DNA of 40,875 bases from JAVBLT01 sp031553315 (GTDB taxonomy: Bacteria; Verrucomicrobiota; Kiritimatiellia; RFP12; DVOR01), in contig JAVBLT010000035.1 of NCBI GenBank assembly GCA_031553315.1, positions 1-40,875 on the forward strand, given 5' to 3'. The notes below the pieces were generated by a model. That model saw nothing but the letters and a program-made list of their open reading frames with translations. It was not told the DNA's origin and ran no database searches. The position numbers were made by a program, and so were the translations under genes. Below are positions 1 through 6,819 of this stretch, piece after piece (the stretch's first letter is position 1; every line of letters starts with the position of its first letter).

Positions 1-3000
1 AACCGTCGTAGATGTAATCGCGGGTGGCGGCGGGGGTGGTTTTACGGATGCGGCGGGATTGGTGGTCGTAGGTGTAGGCAAAGAGCTCGCCGCTTGGGAG
101 GGTGGCGGTGACGAGGCGGTTTTCGGCATCGTAGGCGTAGCTGGCGGAGGGGGTGGAGGCGAGATTGCCGTTGAGGTCGTGGATAAGGCTGAGGGGTTGG
201 TTGAGGGGGTTGAAGGGGCTGGGTGTGGGATCACCCTGAGCGGTGGTGTCGGTGCGGTTGCCGATGGGGTCGTAGAGGTAGGTGTTGGGGTCCTGGGCGG
301 CTGCGAGATGGGCGGTGGTAACTTCGGAGCGGGGGTTGTAGGTGAAGGTATCGGTTCCGGCGGGGGAGGTGCGGGCGGTGAGGCGGCCAAGGAGGTCGTA
401 GGTGTAGTTTCGGGTGGAGATGATCTGGTTGCCGATGGTGTAGGTGATGTTGGTGATGAGGTGGGGGCGCTCGGCGCGGGCAAGGGTTTTAGTGAAAACG
501 GCGCCGGTGGGTGTTCGGATGAGGGTCTGGGTTTGGAGGGGGGTGGCGTATTTCTTTTCGTAATCGTAGCCGATGGAAATGATGCGCCCGGAGCGGTTGT
601 AGAGGATGGTCTCATAAAGCAGGTTAACACTACCGTAGTAATGTTCCGTGGTGCTGGTGCTACGATTGACCACGCTGGGGGCACCGGGGTTCTGAGCGAG
701 GGTCTCGGTTTGGGGGCTGACGACGACCAGGCGCCCCCGGACGCCGTATTCGTAGACTTCATGCCGGATTTGGGTTTCGTGGTTTCCGCCGGTTTCATTC
801 CGAATGTTCCAGGTTTCACCGGTGGGCTGACCGATCTCGTTGTAGGTGTGGGTAATGCTATTGCCGGAGCCGAATGAGGCGGTATGGAGCTGACCGGCTG
901 GGGTGTAGGTGTAGGTGACGGTGGCGGTGGCCAGGATGGGATCGGGGGTGGTGTAGGTTTGAGCGACGAGGCGGCCGAGGGTATCGTAGGTGTTTTCTTT
1001 GATGATGCCGCCGGGGGTGGTGAGGCTTTGTATTTGATCGGCGGGGGTGTAGGTGAGCGTAGTTTGGGTGAAATCGGGGTAGATTTTGGCGATGGGAAGG
1101 CTGGTGGCGGGGCCGTAGACCCATTGGGTGGTGTCCCATACGGGGGTGTAATCGGGGAAATCGATCCCGCGGGTGGTTTGGAGCGTGGTTCGGCGGCCAA
1201 GGGGGTCGTAACTGTGGCGGGCGGGATAGGTGGCGCCGGATTGTTCGATGAGGCGACCGGCGGCATCGTAGGTGTTGGTAATGGTGTGGCCGAGGGTATC
1301 GGTGGAGGTGAGGAGGCGGCCGTAGGTATCGTGGGTATAGTGGTTTTCGGTGGTGAGGCCGGAGGGGTAGGCGGTGGTTTCACGGATGAGGTCGCCGTAG
1401 TCGTTGTAGGCATGAATGGTTTGGTAGAGGAGCTGGGAACAGGATTCATCTGAAAAACAGGAGAGGGTTTTTTGTTGACCGAAGCCGTCGTATGAAAAAG
1501 AGGTATGGTTATCGGCGGTGGTGATTTCCGAGAGGCGCCCGGCGGTCAGTATGTGATTTTCCCACCCCGTCAGGTACTGATAGCGGCGATAGGTGTAGAT
1601 GTCGTCTTTGTATTCGGTGAGCCATAAGCATTTTCCGGGACCTGTTCCGGAATAGATTTCTTTTTCCAAGTGTTGATGAAGGGGATGGTAAAGTTGACCC
1701 ATCGTTTTTTCATGTTCGCTTGTTACTCGAAAAATACCGTCGCCGGAGGTTACGGTGTCGATGATGTGCCAGTAGGCGCCGATGACGTGCCAGTACGCTT
1801 CACTGCTGGGCTCGTAAGATTCTTCCCGGCGGGTGGAAATGCCGTTTTGTTCGCTTCCGATTTGATTGCCCAGCGCATCGTAAAGATAGGTAAGGGTGGC
1901 GGATACATTGCCGGAGGCGGTTGTGGTTTGGTGGAGGCGCCAAGAAGAGCCGTGATACGTGTTGGTTATGGCCTGGGTTGGGGTTTGAATTTCGATAATG
2001 CGGCCCAAGAGGTCGTAAAGGGTCGTTGTTCTGGTCAAATAGTTTAAATTTTCGTCGTCGCGTTGAAATCGGGTTTCGATGCGCTTGCCGTCGGGTCGGT
2101 AATGAATCTCGCTGATGTTAACAACTTCTGGAACACCTGCAAACGTTTCCCATGTGCCGTGGAGCCCATTGCGATAGGCGATGGTGTGGGTTCGGTGAGT
2201 ATGTTCGGCGGCTCCGGCGGGATATTCAAGAACAAGGGTCTCTTCGCGGTCGGGATAACCTGTGCGGGTGGTGAGGCGGCGGTTGCCGCGCATATCGATC
2301 TGTTCGGTTTCGGTGCGGTTGACGTAGTTTCGGTAGAATGTTTTGTTTTCGCGGCGGATCTGATTGGCGCTGGTGGTGTCGACGCGGTTGGTCTGGCGGC
2401 CGAGGGCATCGAACCAATATTCGGCGACGGGGTAATCGCCGCTTTCTCCGCAAAGGGAGGTTTCGTGGAGGGCGTAGTGGAGGTGGTCGAGGCCGGTGGT
2501 GGCGACGCGCTCGGTGAATTTTCCAGATCGGTCTTGGTTCCAGAGCAACCGGCAGCAACTGTAAGAATTCACATTGAAGGTGCCGTCGGCAAAGTGAGAT
2601 TCAACAAGGCGGTTTTGAGAATCGTAGAAATGGTCTTCCCAATCGAGGCATTCATAGTTGGATTGGAGAAGGGTTTCGGCATGCCGCATGGTACCGCTGA
2701 TGAGGTCTTGGCCTTCCACTCGGAGGGTGCTTTTTTCAGGGATGCCGTTGGGGGCTGCCTGGGTATATTGGCGGGTGGTGGTGAAAAGGATGATTTCGCT
2801 TGCGGTGGTGTAATCGTCAATCCGATAACTATAGGCGGTGGTGAGGCCGGATTCGTCGGTTTCGGAGAGGGGCAGGCCGCGGAGGTGGGGGTTTACGGAG
2901 AGATTGTCGGGTTGGTGGCTGGTTTGGGTGGAGATGGCGTTGGCGGGGTCGTTCCATTCGGCGCTCTGGCTGTGGGCGCGGATGGTGGTGGCGGTGAGGG

Positions 3001-3172
3001 TGCTCTGGGCGTTGTCGCGGGCGTGGATGAACCAGGTGCGGGAGATGAGGATGGGGGCGCCGCCGCCGGTGATGTAGGTGGTCTGGGTGCGGGGGTGGTT
3101 GATTTCTTCGGGGTGGTGGAAATCGCCGGGGAGGAGGGGGGCGATGATATGGAGGGGTATGTCGTTAAGCAT
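1..3172 (-). CDS. RHS/YD-repeat protein, C-terminus outside window
   Basis: One frame stays open from an ATG at 3172 to the left edge, about 1057 codons with no stop. The product is rich in YD/RHS repeats such as YDALGNQI, YDPLGRR, YDAAGRLIE, YDTLGRLV, YDLLGRL and YDAENRLV, spaced by about 20 residues and denser toward the visible C-terminal side. RHS proteins form a large secreted or surface beta-cage that often ends in a variable toxin domain; that part would lie beyond position 1 and cannot be judged. No signal peptide is evident. The in-frame stop 12 codons upstream leaves ATG 3172 as the only good start. It overlaps the last codons of the upstream secreted-protein reading frame (stop 3165-3167), which suggests coupling. 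A 7-codon tandem duplication (AYWHVIG/AYWHIID) lies near 1760-1801. Residues about 180-570 have more AT-rich codons than the rest. The family call is secure; the function is unknown. Confidence 0.88.
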   Translation of the reverse strand, partial: MLNDIPLHIIAPLLPGDFHHPEEINHPRTQTTYITGGGAPILISRTWFIHARDNAQSTLTATTIRAHSQSAEWNDPANAISTQTSHQPDNLSVNPHLRGLPLSETDESGLTTAYSYRIDDYTTASEIILFTTTRQYTQAAPNGIPEKSTLRVEGQDLISGTMRHAETLLQSNYECLDWEDHFYDSQNRLVESHFADGTFNVNSYSCCRLLWNQDRSGKFTERVATTGLDHLHYALHETSLCGESGDYPVAEYWFDALGRQTNRVDTTSANQIRRENKTFYRNYVNRTETEQIDMRGNRRLTTRTGYPDREETLVLEYPAGAAEHTHRTHTIAYRNGLHGTWETFAGVPEVVNISEIHYRPDGKRIETRFQRDDENLNYLTRTTTLYDLLGRIIEIQTPTQAITNTYHGSSWRLHQTTTASGNVSATLTYLYDALGNQIGSEQNGISTRREESYEPSSEAYWHVIGAYWHIIDTVTSGDGIFRVTSEHEKTMGQLYHPLHQHLEKEIYSGTGPGKCLWLTEYKDDIYTYRRYQYLTGWENHILTAGRLSEITTADNHTSFSYDGFGQQKTLSCFSDESCSQLLYQTIHAYNDYGDLIRETTAYPSGLTTENHYTHDTYGRLLTSTDTLGHTITNTYDAAGRLIEQSGATYPARHSYDPLGRRTTLQTTRGIDFPDYTPVWDTTQWVYGPATSLPIAKIYPDFTQTTLTYTPADQIQSLTTPGGIIKENTYDTLGRLVAQTYTTPDPILATATVTYTYTPAGQLHTASFGSGNSITHTYNEIGQPTGETWNIRNETGGNHETQIRHEVYEYGVRGRLVVVSPQTETLAQNPGAPSVVNRSTSTTEHYYGSVNLLYETILYNRSGRIISIGYDYEKKYATPLQTQTLIRTPTGAVFTKTLARAERPHLITNITYTIGNQIISTRNYTYDLLGRLTARTSPAGTDTFTYNPRSEVTTAHLAAAQDPNTYLYDPIGNRTDTTAQGDPTPSPFNPLNQPLSLIHDLNGNLASTPSASYAYDAENRLVTATLPSGELFAYTYDHQSRRIRKTTPAATRDYIYDG

Positions 3173-3300
3173 GGCAGGGCTGTTTAAAGTGTTTTCCAGT
3201 TGATTTCAAGGCGCAGGGGTGGGGAAGGGGGCCGATGCCGCGGATGCGGAGGGTATCCCAGTGCCCGGGGAAGAAGGGGTTTTCAATAGACTTCCTGCGA
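3165..3300 (-). pseudogene. Severed 3' tail of the secreted-protein gene
   Basis: Beyond the palindromic repeat the same reading frame resumes with strongly coding-like, C-ending codons (it includes FFPGHWDTLRIRGIGPLPHP) and ends at TAA 3165-3167, inside the RHS start. The distance from the ATG at 4031 to this stop is exactly 289 codons, so the frame is unchanged across the repeat. Stops lie only in the repeat and its AT-rich edge (TGA at 3312-3314 and a TAA shortly after). I infer that the ancestral protein ran through and that repeat insertion cut off its last 40 or so residues. The tail has no start codon or ribosome site of its own. Confidence 0.55.
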
Positions 3301-3311
3301 ATTTAATTTTC

Positions 3312-4031
3312 TCACGCGGAGGCGCGGAGAACGCGGAGAAAAACACTCCCTTCACTGTATGTGGGTTTGGATTTTTCACAAACCGGCTCCGTGTTCTCCG
3401 CGCCTCCGCGTGCGAAAAAAACGTAGCTTCGCAATTTCGCAAGAGCTCTAATATTGCGCTGAAGGGTTTCGTCCCATTGGATGGCGCCGTTGCCGGTTTC
3501 GGGAGGAATCAGGATCGAGGGCTGAAAATAGGCTTTGCCGAGGTAGTAGCCTGCGAAGGGTTGGGTTTGCCACTGGAAGAAATACCAATATGCGGCGGAG
3601 GTGTAAAGGGGGAAATTGTTGCGGCGGGCGCGGGGATGGGACCAGAGGGTGTAATCGGGGCCGGCGTCGGCGGAATCGAGGTGAGGCCAGAGGGCGCGCT
3701 GGCTGGGGGTGAGGTGGAAGACTTCGCTGCTGAAGAGGAGGACAAGGGCGGTTTCTTCGGAGGCGAGGATGCCGTCTTGGTTGACGTCGCACCCGAATGA
3801 GGCGGTGAGGACGCCGGGCCAGTTTTCGCTCTCCGTGTAAAGCGCGACGGCGAGGCCTTCGCCCCAAAGATCTTCGATGGGCGCGCGGGGGTAAAAGGCA
3901 AAATGTTCATCAAGGCGGCCGTCGGCGCTTTGCCCTTCAAGCATGAGCGCGGCAATGGGCTCTTCTTCCGCCGCGGGGGCGGAGTGAAAAGCGACCGCAA
4001 CAGCCATGATCGTTAAAAACAGCGTTTCCAT
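3312..4031 (-). CDS. Secreted protein of unknown function, truncated by a palindromic repeat
   Basis: A 239-residue product begins with a typical signal peptide (METLFLTIMAVAVAFHSAPAAEE, cleavage near residue 21), so it is exported. A segment GCDVNQDGILASEE resembles the Asp-rich calcium loop of EF-hand/dockerin modules. The remainder, rich in Trp, Tyr and Phe, matches no family I recognise. The last 40 or so residues (from FFARGGAEN on) are translation of a dispersed palindromic repeat and end at the TGA inside its arm; the original C-terminus continues in frame on the other side. GGAGAG lies 7 bases before the ATG, inside a small hairpin (CGGAG-AGC-CTCCG) that could hide the ribosome site. 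It sits directly upstream of the RHS gene and probably shares its transcript, so it may be a partner or processing factor of the RHS protein (inference). Confidence 0.7.
   Translation of the reverse strand: METLFLTIMAVAVAFHSAPAAEEEPIAALMLEGQSADGRLDEHFAFYPRAPIEDLWGEGLAVALYTESENWPGVLTASFGCDVNQDGILASEETALVLLFSSEVFHLTPSQRALWPHLDSADAGPDYTLWSHPRARRNNFPLYTSAAYWYFFQWQTQPFAGYYLGKAYFQPSILIPPETGNGAIQWDETLQRNIRALAKLRSYVFFARGGAENTEPVCEKSKPTYSEGSVFLRVLRASA
3313..3412. repeat. Dispersed palindromic element with 26-bp arms
   Basis: Arms at 3313-3338 and 3387-3412 are inverted copies with a single mismatch, separated by 48 bases. The arm core is CACGCGGAGGCGCGGAG. Flanks on both sides are AT-rich and contain a loosely inverted GCGAAATT/AAATTCGC. 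Translated, the arm gives the HAEARR and FSAFSAPPR strings that I recall from many spurious hypothetical proteins, a hallmark of a widespread intergenic repeat. No target duplication is obvious. Confidence 0.8.
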
Positions 4032-4078
4032 TCGGAGGCTCTCCGCATATGCGCCAAATAAAATATTTCGTTATCGAA

Positions 4079-4107
4079 AAAATATCAGAAAAATTTCTTC
4101 TTATCAA
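4079..4107 (-). promoter_or_regulatory. Possible sigma70 promoter for the secreted protein/RHS pair
   Basis: On the minus strand TTGATA (4107-4102) is followed after 17 bases by TATTTT (4084-4079), 48 bases before the ATG at 4031. The whole 4050-4200 interval is AT-rich, so chance matches are likely; no competing strong signal was seen. Confidence 0.35.
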
Positions 4108-4230
4108 TCTTTTTCAAAAAAAAGGGTGTTCTTTTTCAAATTCCGGCCTGAAAAAATGTTCAATGAAAGAGCTGACATAGGCTTTAAATCACGCGGTCTT
4201 TAAGATGATTTCTTTTTTTCACTTTTCTAT

Positions 4231-4259
4231 TTGAAAACACCGGCCATTTTTGATACACT
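4231..4259 (+). promoter_or_regulatory. Sigma70 promoter of a candidate small RNA
   Basis: TTGAAA (4231-4236), a 17-base spacer, and TACACT (4254-4259). Transcription would start near 4266 and meet a strong terminator at 4352-4391. No normal gene lies downstream on this strand. Confidence 0.5.
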
Positions 4260-4265
4260 GCTTCC

Positions 4266-4391
4266 AACAAATGCAAGTGGTTTTGTTTACGTTTTTCGGG
4301 CGGGGTTCCCGCATGTTCGATTTAAAAAAAACATAACAGAAACAACCCCGACCGATCCGAATCCGTCATACGATTCGGATCGGTTTTTTTT
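4266..4391 (+). ncRNA. Candidate small RNA, about 125 nt, with a 21-residue internal ORF
   Basis: The interval is bounded by a promoter and an intrinsic terminator and contains a small hairpin GCGGG-GTT-CCCGC. It also holds a short open frame at 4271-4336 (MQVVLFTFFGRGSRMFDLKKT) without a clear Shine-Dalgarno site. It lies in a 375-base gap between two minus-strand genes, so it serves no visible downstream gene. It may be a regulatory RNA, a tiny membrane-active peptide mRNA, or noise. I do not recognise it as a known family. Confidence 0.4.
4352..4391 (+). terminator. Intrinsic terminator with perfect 12-bp stem
   Basis: CCGATCCGAATC (4352-4363) pairs perfectly with GATTCGGATCGG (4372-4383) around an 8-base loop and is followed by eight T residues. 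On the other strand no T-run follows, so it works for plus-strand transcripts and also shields the end of the convergent regulator gene. Confidence 0.85.
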
Positions 4392-4406
4392 ATGCCCGCC
4401 GGGTGC

Positions 4407-4937
4407 TTATCTTCCGCCGCTCAATGCCTGTAGGGCGCCGAGGGCCTCGCGCCGGGCGGCGGCCCAGCGGGCGGAGTCGGCGGGTTGAACGGTGTCGGCC
4501 ACGTAGGGTTCGCCGCAAAGCGGGCAGCAGGCGCCGCCGCGCACGGTCGCGCCGCAGCCGGGGCAGCGGTCTTCGAGGAGTTCGCCGCAGCAGGCGCACC
4601 GGGGATCGTGGTGACCGGCGGGGCGGGGAAAGAAAAGGAGGCGGTCGGCAAGGGCGAAGGGAATGTTGGAGGGGCACTGGGCGGCGGGGCAGTAGCGGCG
4701 GGGGGCGGGCGCAGAGGCGGAGAGGGCTTCGGCGGGGGCGGCGGGAAGGGGCACGCCAAGGCGGGCGGCAATCTTTTCAAGGATGGGCCGGCTCACGGAA
4801 TCGGCTTTGCCGGATTCGAGCATGGAGATGGCGGATTGCCTGCAGCCGGCCTCGGCGGCGAGCCGTCCTTGAGTCAACCCCAGCTTTTGGCGCGCCTCGC
4901 GCAGCGCCGTGTAGAATGATGTGTTTTGGGCATTCAT
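4407..4937 (-). CDS. XRE-family HTH regulator with C-terminal zinc-ribbon cysteines
   Basis: The 176-residue product starts with a Cro/CI-type helix-turn-helix (residues about 8-62: LREARQKLGLTQGRLAAEAG, then SAISMLESGKAD). An Ala/Pro linker leads to a cysteine-rich tail with two knuckle pairs, CACC/CPGCG and CCPLCG, typical of zinc ribbons. The first part should bind DNA; the second may bind metal or a partner protein. The start lies very close to a putative -10 (GATAAT, minus strand 4954-4949) and has no Shine-Dalgarno sequence, so the mRNA may be nearly leaderless. It diverges from rex, and the TATCAAC-rich DNA between them is a likely operator. The target genes are unknown. Confidence 0.75.
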   Translation of the reverse strand: MNAQNTSFYTALREARQKLGLTQGRLAAEAGCRQSAISMLESGKADSVSRPILEKIAARLGVPLPAAPAEALSASAPAPRRYCPAAQCPSNIPFALADRLLFFPRPAGHHDPRCACCGELLEDRCPGCGATVRGGACCPLCGEPYVADTVQPADSARWAAARREALGALQALSGGR

Positions 4938-4978
4938 AAAACGCCGCTATTATCCCATGCGGCGGCTCTGAAAGGCAA

Positions 4979-5084
4979 TATCAACTTATCAACAAAATAT
5001 CAACTTCTAAAATTGCCATATATTTCAATATGTTATTCTTGATTATCAAGTTTATCAACAGCTTTATCATCATCTGTTGATAAA
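4979..5084. promoter_or_regulatory. Cluster of TATCAAC motifs and palindromes (operator candidate)
   Basis: TATCAAC occurs at 4979-4985, 4987-4993, 4998-5004 and 5053-5059, with the inverse GTTGATA at 5076-5082. Three of these extend to the 9-mer TTATCAACA (4986-4994, 5052-5060, inverse 5075-5083). TTTATCAACAG (5051-5061) and CTGTTGATAAA (5074-5084) form a perfect 11-bp inverted repeat around 12 bases. CTTGATTATCAAG at 5038-5050 is a further perfect palindrome. The interval is AT-rich, in contrast to its surroundings. An operator for the adjacent XRE protein is the simplest reading. The 9-mer is one mismatch from a DnaA box (TTATCCACA), so DnaA binding is an alternative. Confidence 0.5.
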
Positions 5085-5164
5085 TCAAAAGGGGTCATTT
5101 CCGGGCGTTTTCCGGGGCTTGGGCGCATCCGGCGCTTTTATTTTAAGCCCGCGCGCGAAATAAG

Positions 5165-5193
5165 TTGGCAGGAGCGTGCCAATGTGGTATAAA
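5165..5193 (+). promoter_or_regulatory. rex operon promoter overlapping an 18-bp palindrome
   Basis: TTGGCA (5165-5170), a 17-base spacer, and TATAAA (5188-5193) form a strong sigma70 promoter 41 bases before the rex ATG. The -35 is the left half of the perfect inverted repeat TTGGCA-N6-TGCCAA (5165-5182). Rex operators are also 18-bp palindromes with TTG...CAA ends, so autoregulation is plausible, though the inner bases differ from the usual TTGTGA. Confidence 0.65.
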
Positions 5194-5233
5194 AAAAGCA
5201 TTGGATGTTGCGTATGCGGAAAGGGATTTTGCC

Positions 5234-5902
5234 ATGATGAAAAAACAGCGTTTGGGAACGCCGGTGCTCAAGCGGCTGCCGCTTTACCTGCGGGTTTTAA
5301 GCGCGTTGCTGAAAGAGGGCGAAAGCCATGCTTCGGGCGCGGTTGTGGCTCGTTATCTGAACCTGGATCCGATTGTGGTGCGCAAGGATCTGGCGCAGAC
5401 GGGCGTGCGGGGCACGCCGCGCGTGGGGTTTCCCATCGGCCGGCTCATTTCGGCGATTCAGGAGCTGCTGGGCTGGAACACGGAGATGATCGCGGTGCTG
5501 GCCGGCGTGGGCAAGCTGGGATCGGCGCTGCTCAATTATGCGGGGTTCCGGGATGTGGGGCTGCGCATCAGCGCGGGATTCGATTCGGATCCGGGGCGTT
5601 GCCGGGATCAGGATATGCCGGTCTATCCGGCGGCTGAGATGCAGGAACGCATCCCCGGGTTGGGGGCGTGCATCGGCATTCTCACCGTGCCGGCGGATCA
5701 GGCGCAGAGCGTGGCGGCGCAGATGGTGGCGGCGGGCATCCGGGGCATTTGGAATTTCACGCCGGCGGAGCTGTCGCTTCCCGAAGACGTGATCGTCAAA
5801 CGCGAAAATCTCGCCATCAGCCTCGCCGTGCTCTCCCACCGCCTGCGCGAACAGTGCCGCGATCCGCAAAACGAAAGGAAACAACCCCATGCAACGCCTT
5901 GA
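5234..5902 (+). CDS. rex: Redox-sensing transcriptional repressor Rex
   Basis: Rex senses the NADH/NAD+ ratio and leaves DNA when NADH rises, which derepresses fermentative and anaerobic respiration genes. The product (222 residues, normal length) shows the winged-helix N-terminus with KRLPLYLRVLSAL, the recognition segment RKDLAQTGVRG.PRVGFPI, and a Rossmann dinucleotide domain starting AVLAGVGKLGSALLNY. The C-terminal helix is present (NLAISLAVLSHRL). ATG 5234 is chosen because AAGGG precedes it by 8 bases, the family begins with a Lys-rich M.KK.R segment, and the longer frame back to 5165 would start inside the promoter. It leads an eight-gene operon that ends with hydF, consistent with control of hydrogen metabolism. 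Confidence 0.93.
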   Translation: MMKKQRLGTPVLKRLPLYLRVLSALLKEGESHASGAVVARYLNLDPIVVRKDLAQTGVRGTPRVGFPIGRLISAIQELLGWNTEMIAVLAGVGKLGSALLNYAGFRDVGLRISAGFDSDPGRCRDQDMPVYPAAEMQERIPGLGACIGILTVPADQAQSVAAQMVAAGIRGIWNFTPAELSLPEDVIVKRENLAISLAVLSHRLREQCRDPQNERKQPHATP

Positions 5903-6776
5903 AGCCGCGCTCCGAACCCGTTATCTTGCCGTCGACGGCGCCATGGGCACCGAGCTGATCGCCCGCGGTCTTCTCCCCGGCGATTGCCCCGACGCCTGGA
6001 ACCTCACCCGCCCCGAGGCCGTGCAGGCCGTTCACCGCGCCTATTGCCTCGCCGGGGCCGACGTGATCGAGACCAACACCTTCGGCGCCAACCGCTACAC
6101 CCTCGCCCGCCACAACCTCGCCGGCGACATGCGCGCCATCAACCTCGCCGGCGCGCGCCTCGCCCGCGAAACCGCAGGCGCCGACCGTTATGTGATGGGC
6201 AGCATGGGGCCCACGGGCGTGTTTATGGAGCCTTACGGCGACGAAACCGAAGAATCGGTGACCGCCGCTTTCGCCGCTCAGGCCGCCGCCCTTGAGGAAG
6301 GCGGGGCCGACGCCGCAATCGCCGAGACCTTTACCTGCATTGAAGAGTGCTGCGCCGCCCTTCGCGCCATCCGCGGCAGCACCGGCCTCACCGCCGCGGC
6401 CAGCTTCACCTTCGACCCGCTGCCCGACGGTTCCTACGCCTCGATGATGGGCGTGACCCCGCAACAATTTGCCGCCGCCGCCCGCGCCGCCGGCGCCCAC
6501 ATCATCGGCGCCAACTGCGGGCTCGGCCCCGAGCACATGCTCCGCGTGATCGCCGAGCTCCGAGCCGCCGTGCCGCCCGGAACCCCCATCCTCGCCATGC
6601 CCAATGCAGGCATGCCCCGCTGCGAGGGCGGAAAAACCATTTTCCCCGAGAGCCCCGAAACCTTCGCCGCCCACATCCCCGCGCTGCGCGAGGCGGGCGC
6701 GACCTTGATCGGCGGGTGCTGCGGAACCGCGCCAAGCCACATCGAAATGATTGCAAAAACCATTCATACATGGTAA
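5889..6776 (+). CDS. Homocysteine S-methyltransferase domain protein (MetH N-terminal type)
   Basis: The 295-residue protein is a complete zinc-dependent homocysteine methyltransferase barrel. It has DGAMGTEL near the start, ADVIETNTFGANR, GSMGPTG, and the three zinc cysteines C210 (GANCG) and C277-C278 (GGCCGT). It would transfer a methyl group to homocysteine to make methionine in the cytoplasm. It has the layout of the isolated first domain of cobalamin-dependent MetH (short, split type); MmuM/BHMT-like substrate use is the alternative. The start overlaps the end of rex by 14 bases and is preceded by AAAGGA, so it is cotranscribed. No cobalamin-binding or folate domain is adjacent, so the partner would be encoded elsewhere. 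Confidence 0.85.
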   Translation: MQRLEAALRTRYLAVDGAMGTELIARGLLPGDCPDAWNLTRPEAVQAVHRAYCLAGADVIETNTFGANRYTLARHNLAGDMRAINLAGARLARETAGADRYVMGSMGPTGVFMEPYGDETEESVTAAFAAQAAALEEGGADAAIAETFTCIEECCAALRAIRGSTGLTAAASFTFDPLPDGSYASMMGVTPQQFAAAARAAGAHIIGANCGLGPEHMLRVIAELRAAVPPGTPILAMPNAGMPRCEGGKTIFPESPETFAAHIPALREAGATLIGGCCGTAPSHIEMIAKTIHTW

Positions 6777-6819
6777 TTTAGACGGATTTTGTTTTACAGT
6801 TTCAGGAGACAATCCATAC

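Noticed and set aside
59..3187. Long plus-strand frames rich in Gly and Val opposite the RHS gene
   Set aside because: They are the antisense of RHS repeats; composition is Gly/Val-only and no ribosome sites or domains are seen.
4006..4488. Two small plus-strand frames between the secreted protein and XRE genes
   Set aside because: Low-complexity translations without ribosome sites; one crosses the terminator at 4352-4391.
4979..5084. Chromosomal replication origin
   Set aside because: DnaA-like 9-mers exist, but all have the same mismatch and no dnaA, dnaN or gidA gene is near; operator use is simpler.
5165..5233. N-terminal extension of Rex
   Set aside because: It would begin inside the -35 element, lacks a ribosome site and does not match the family start.
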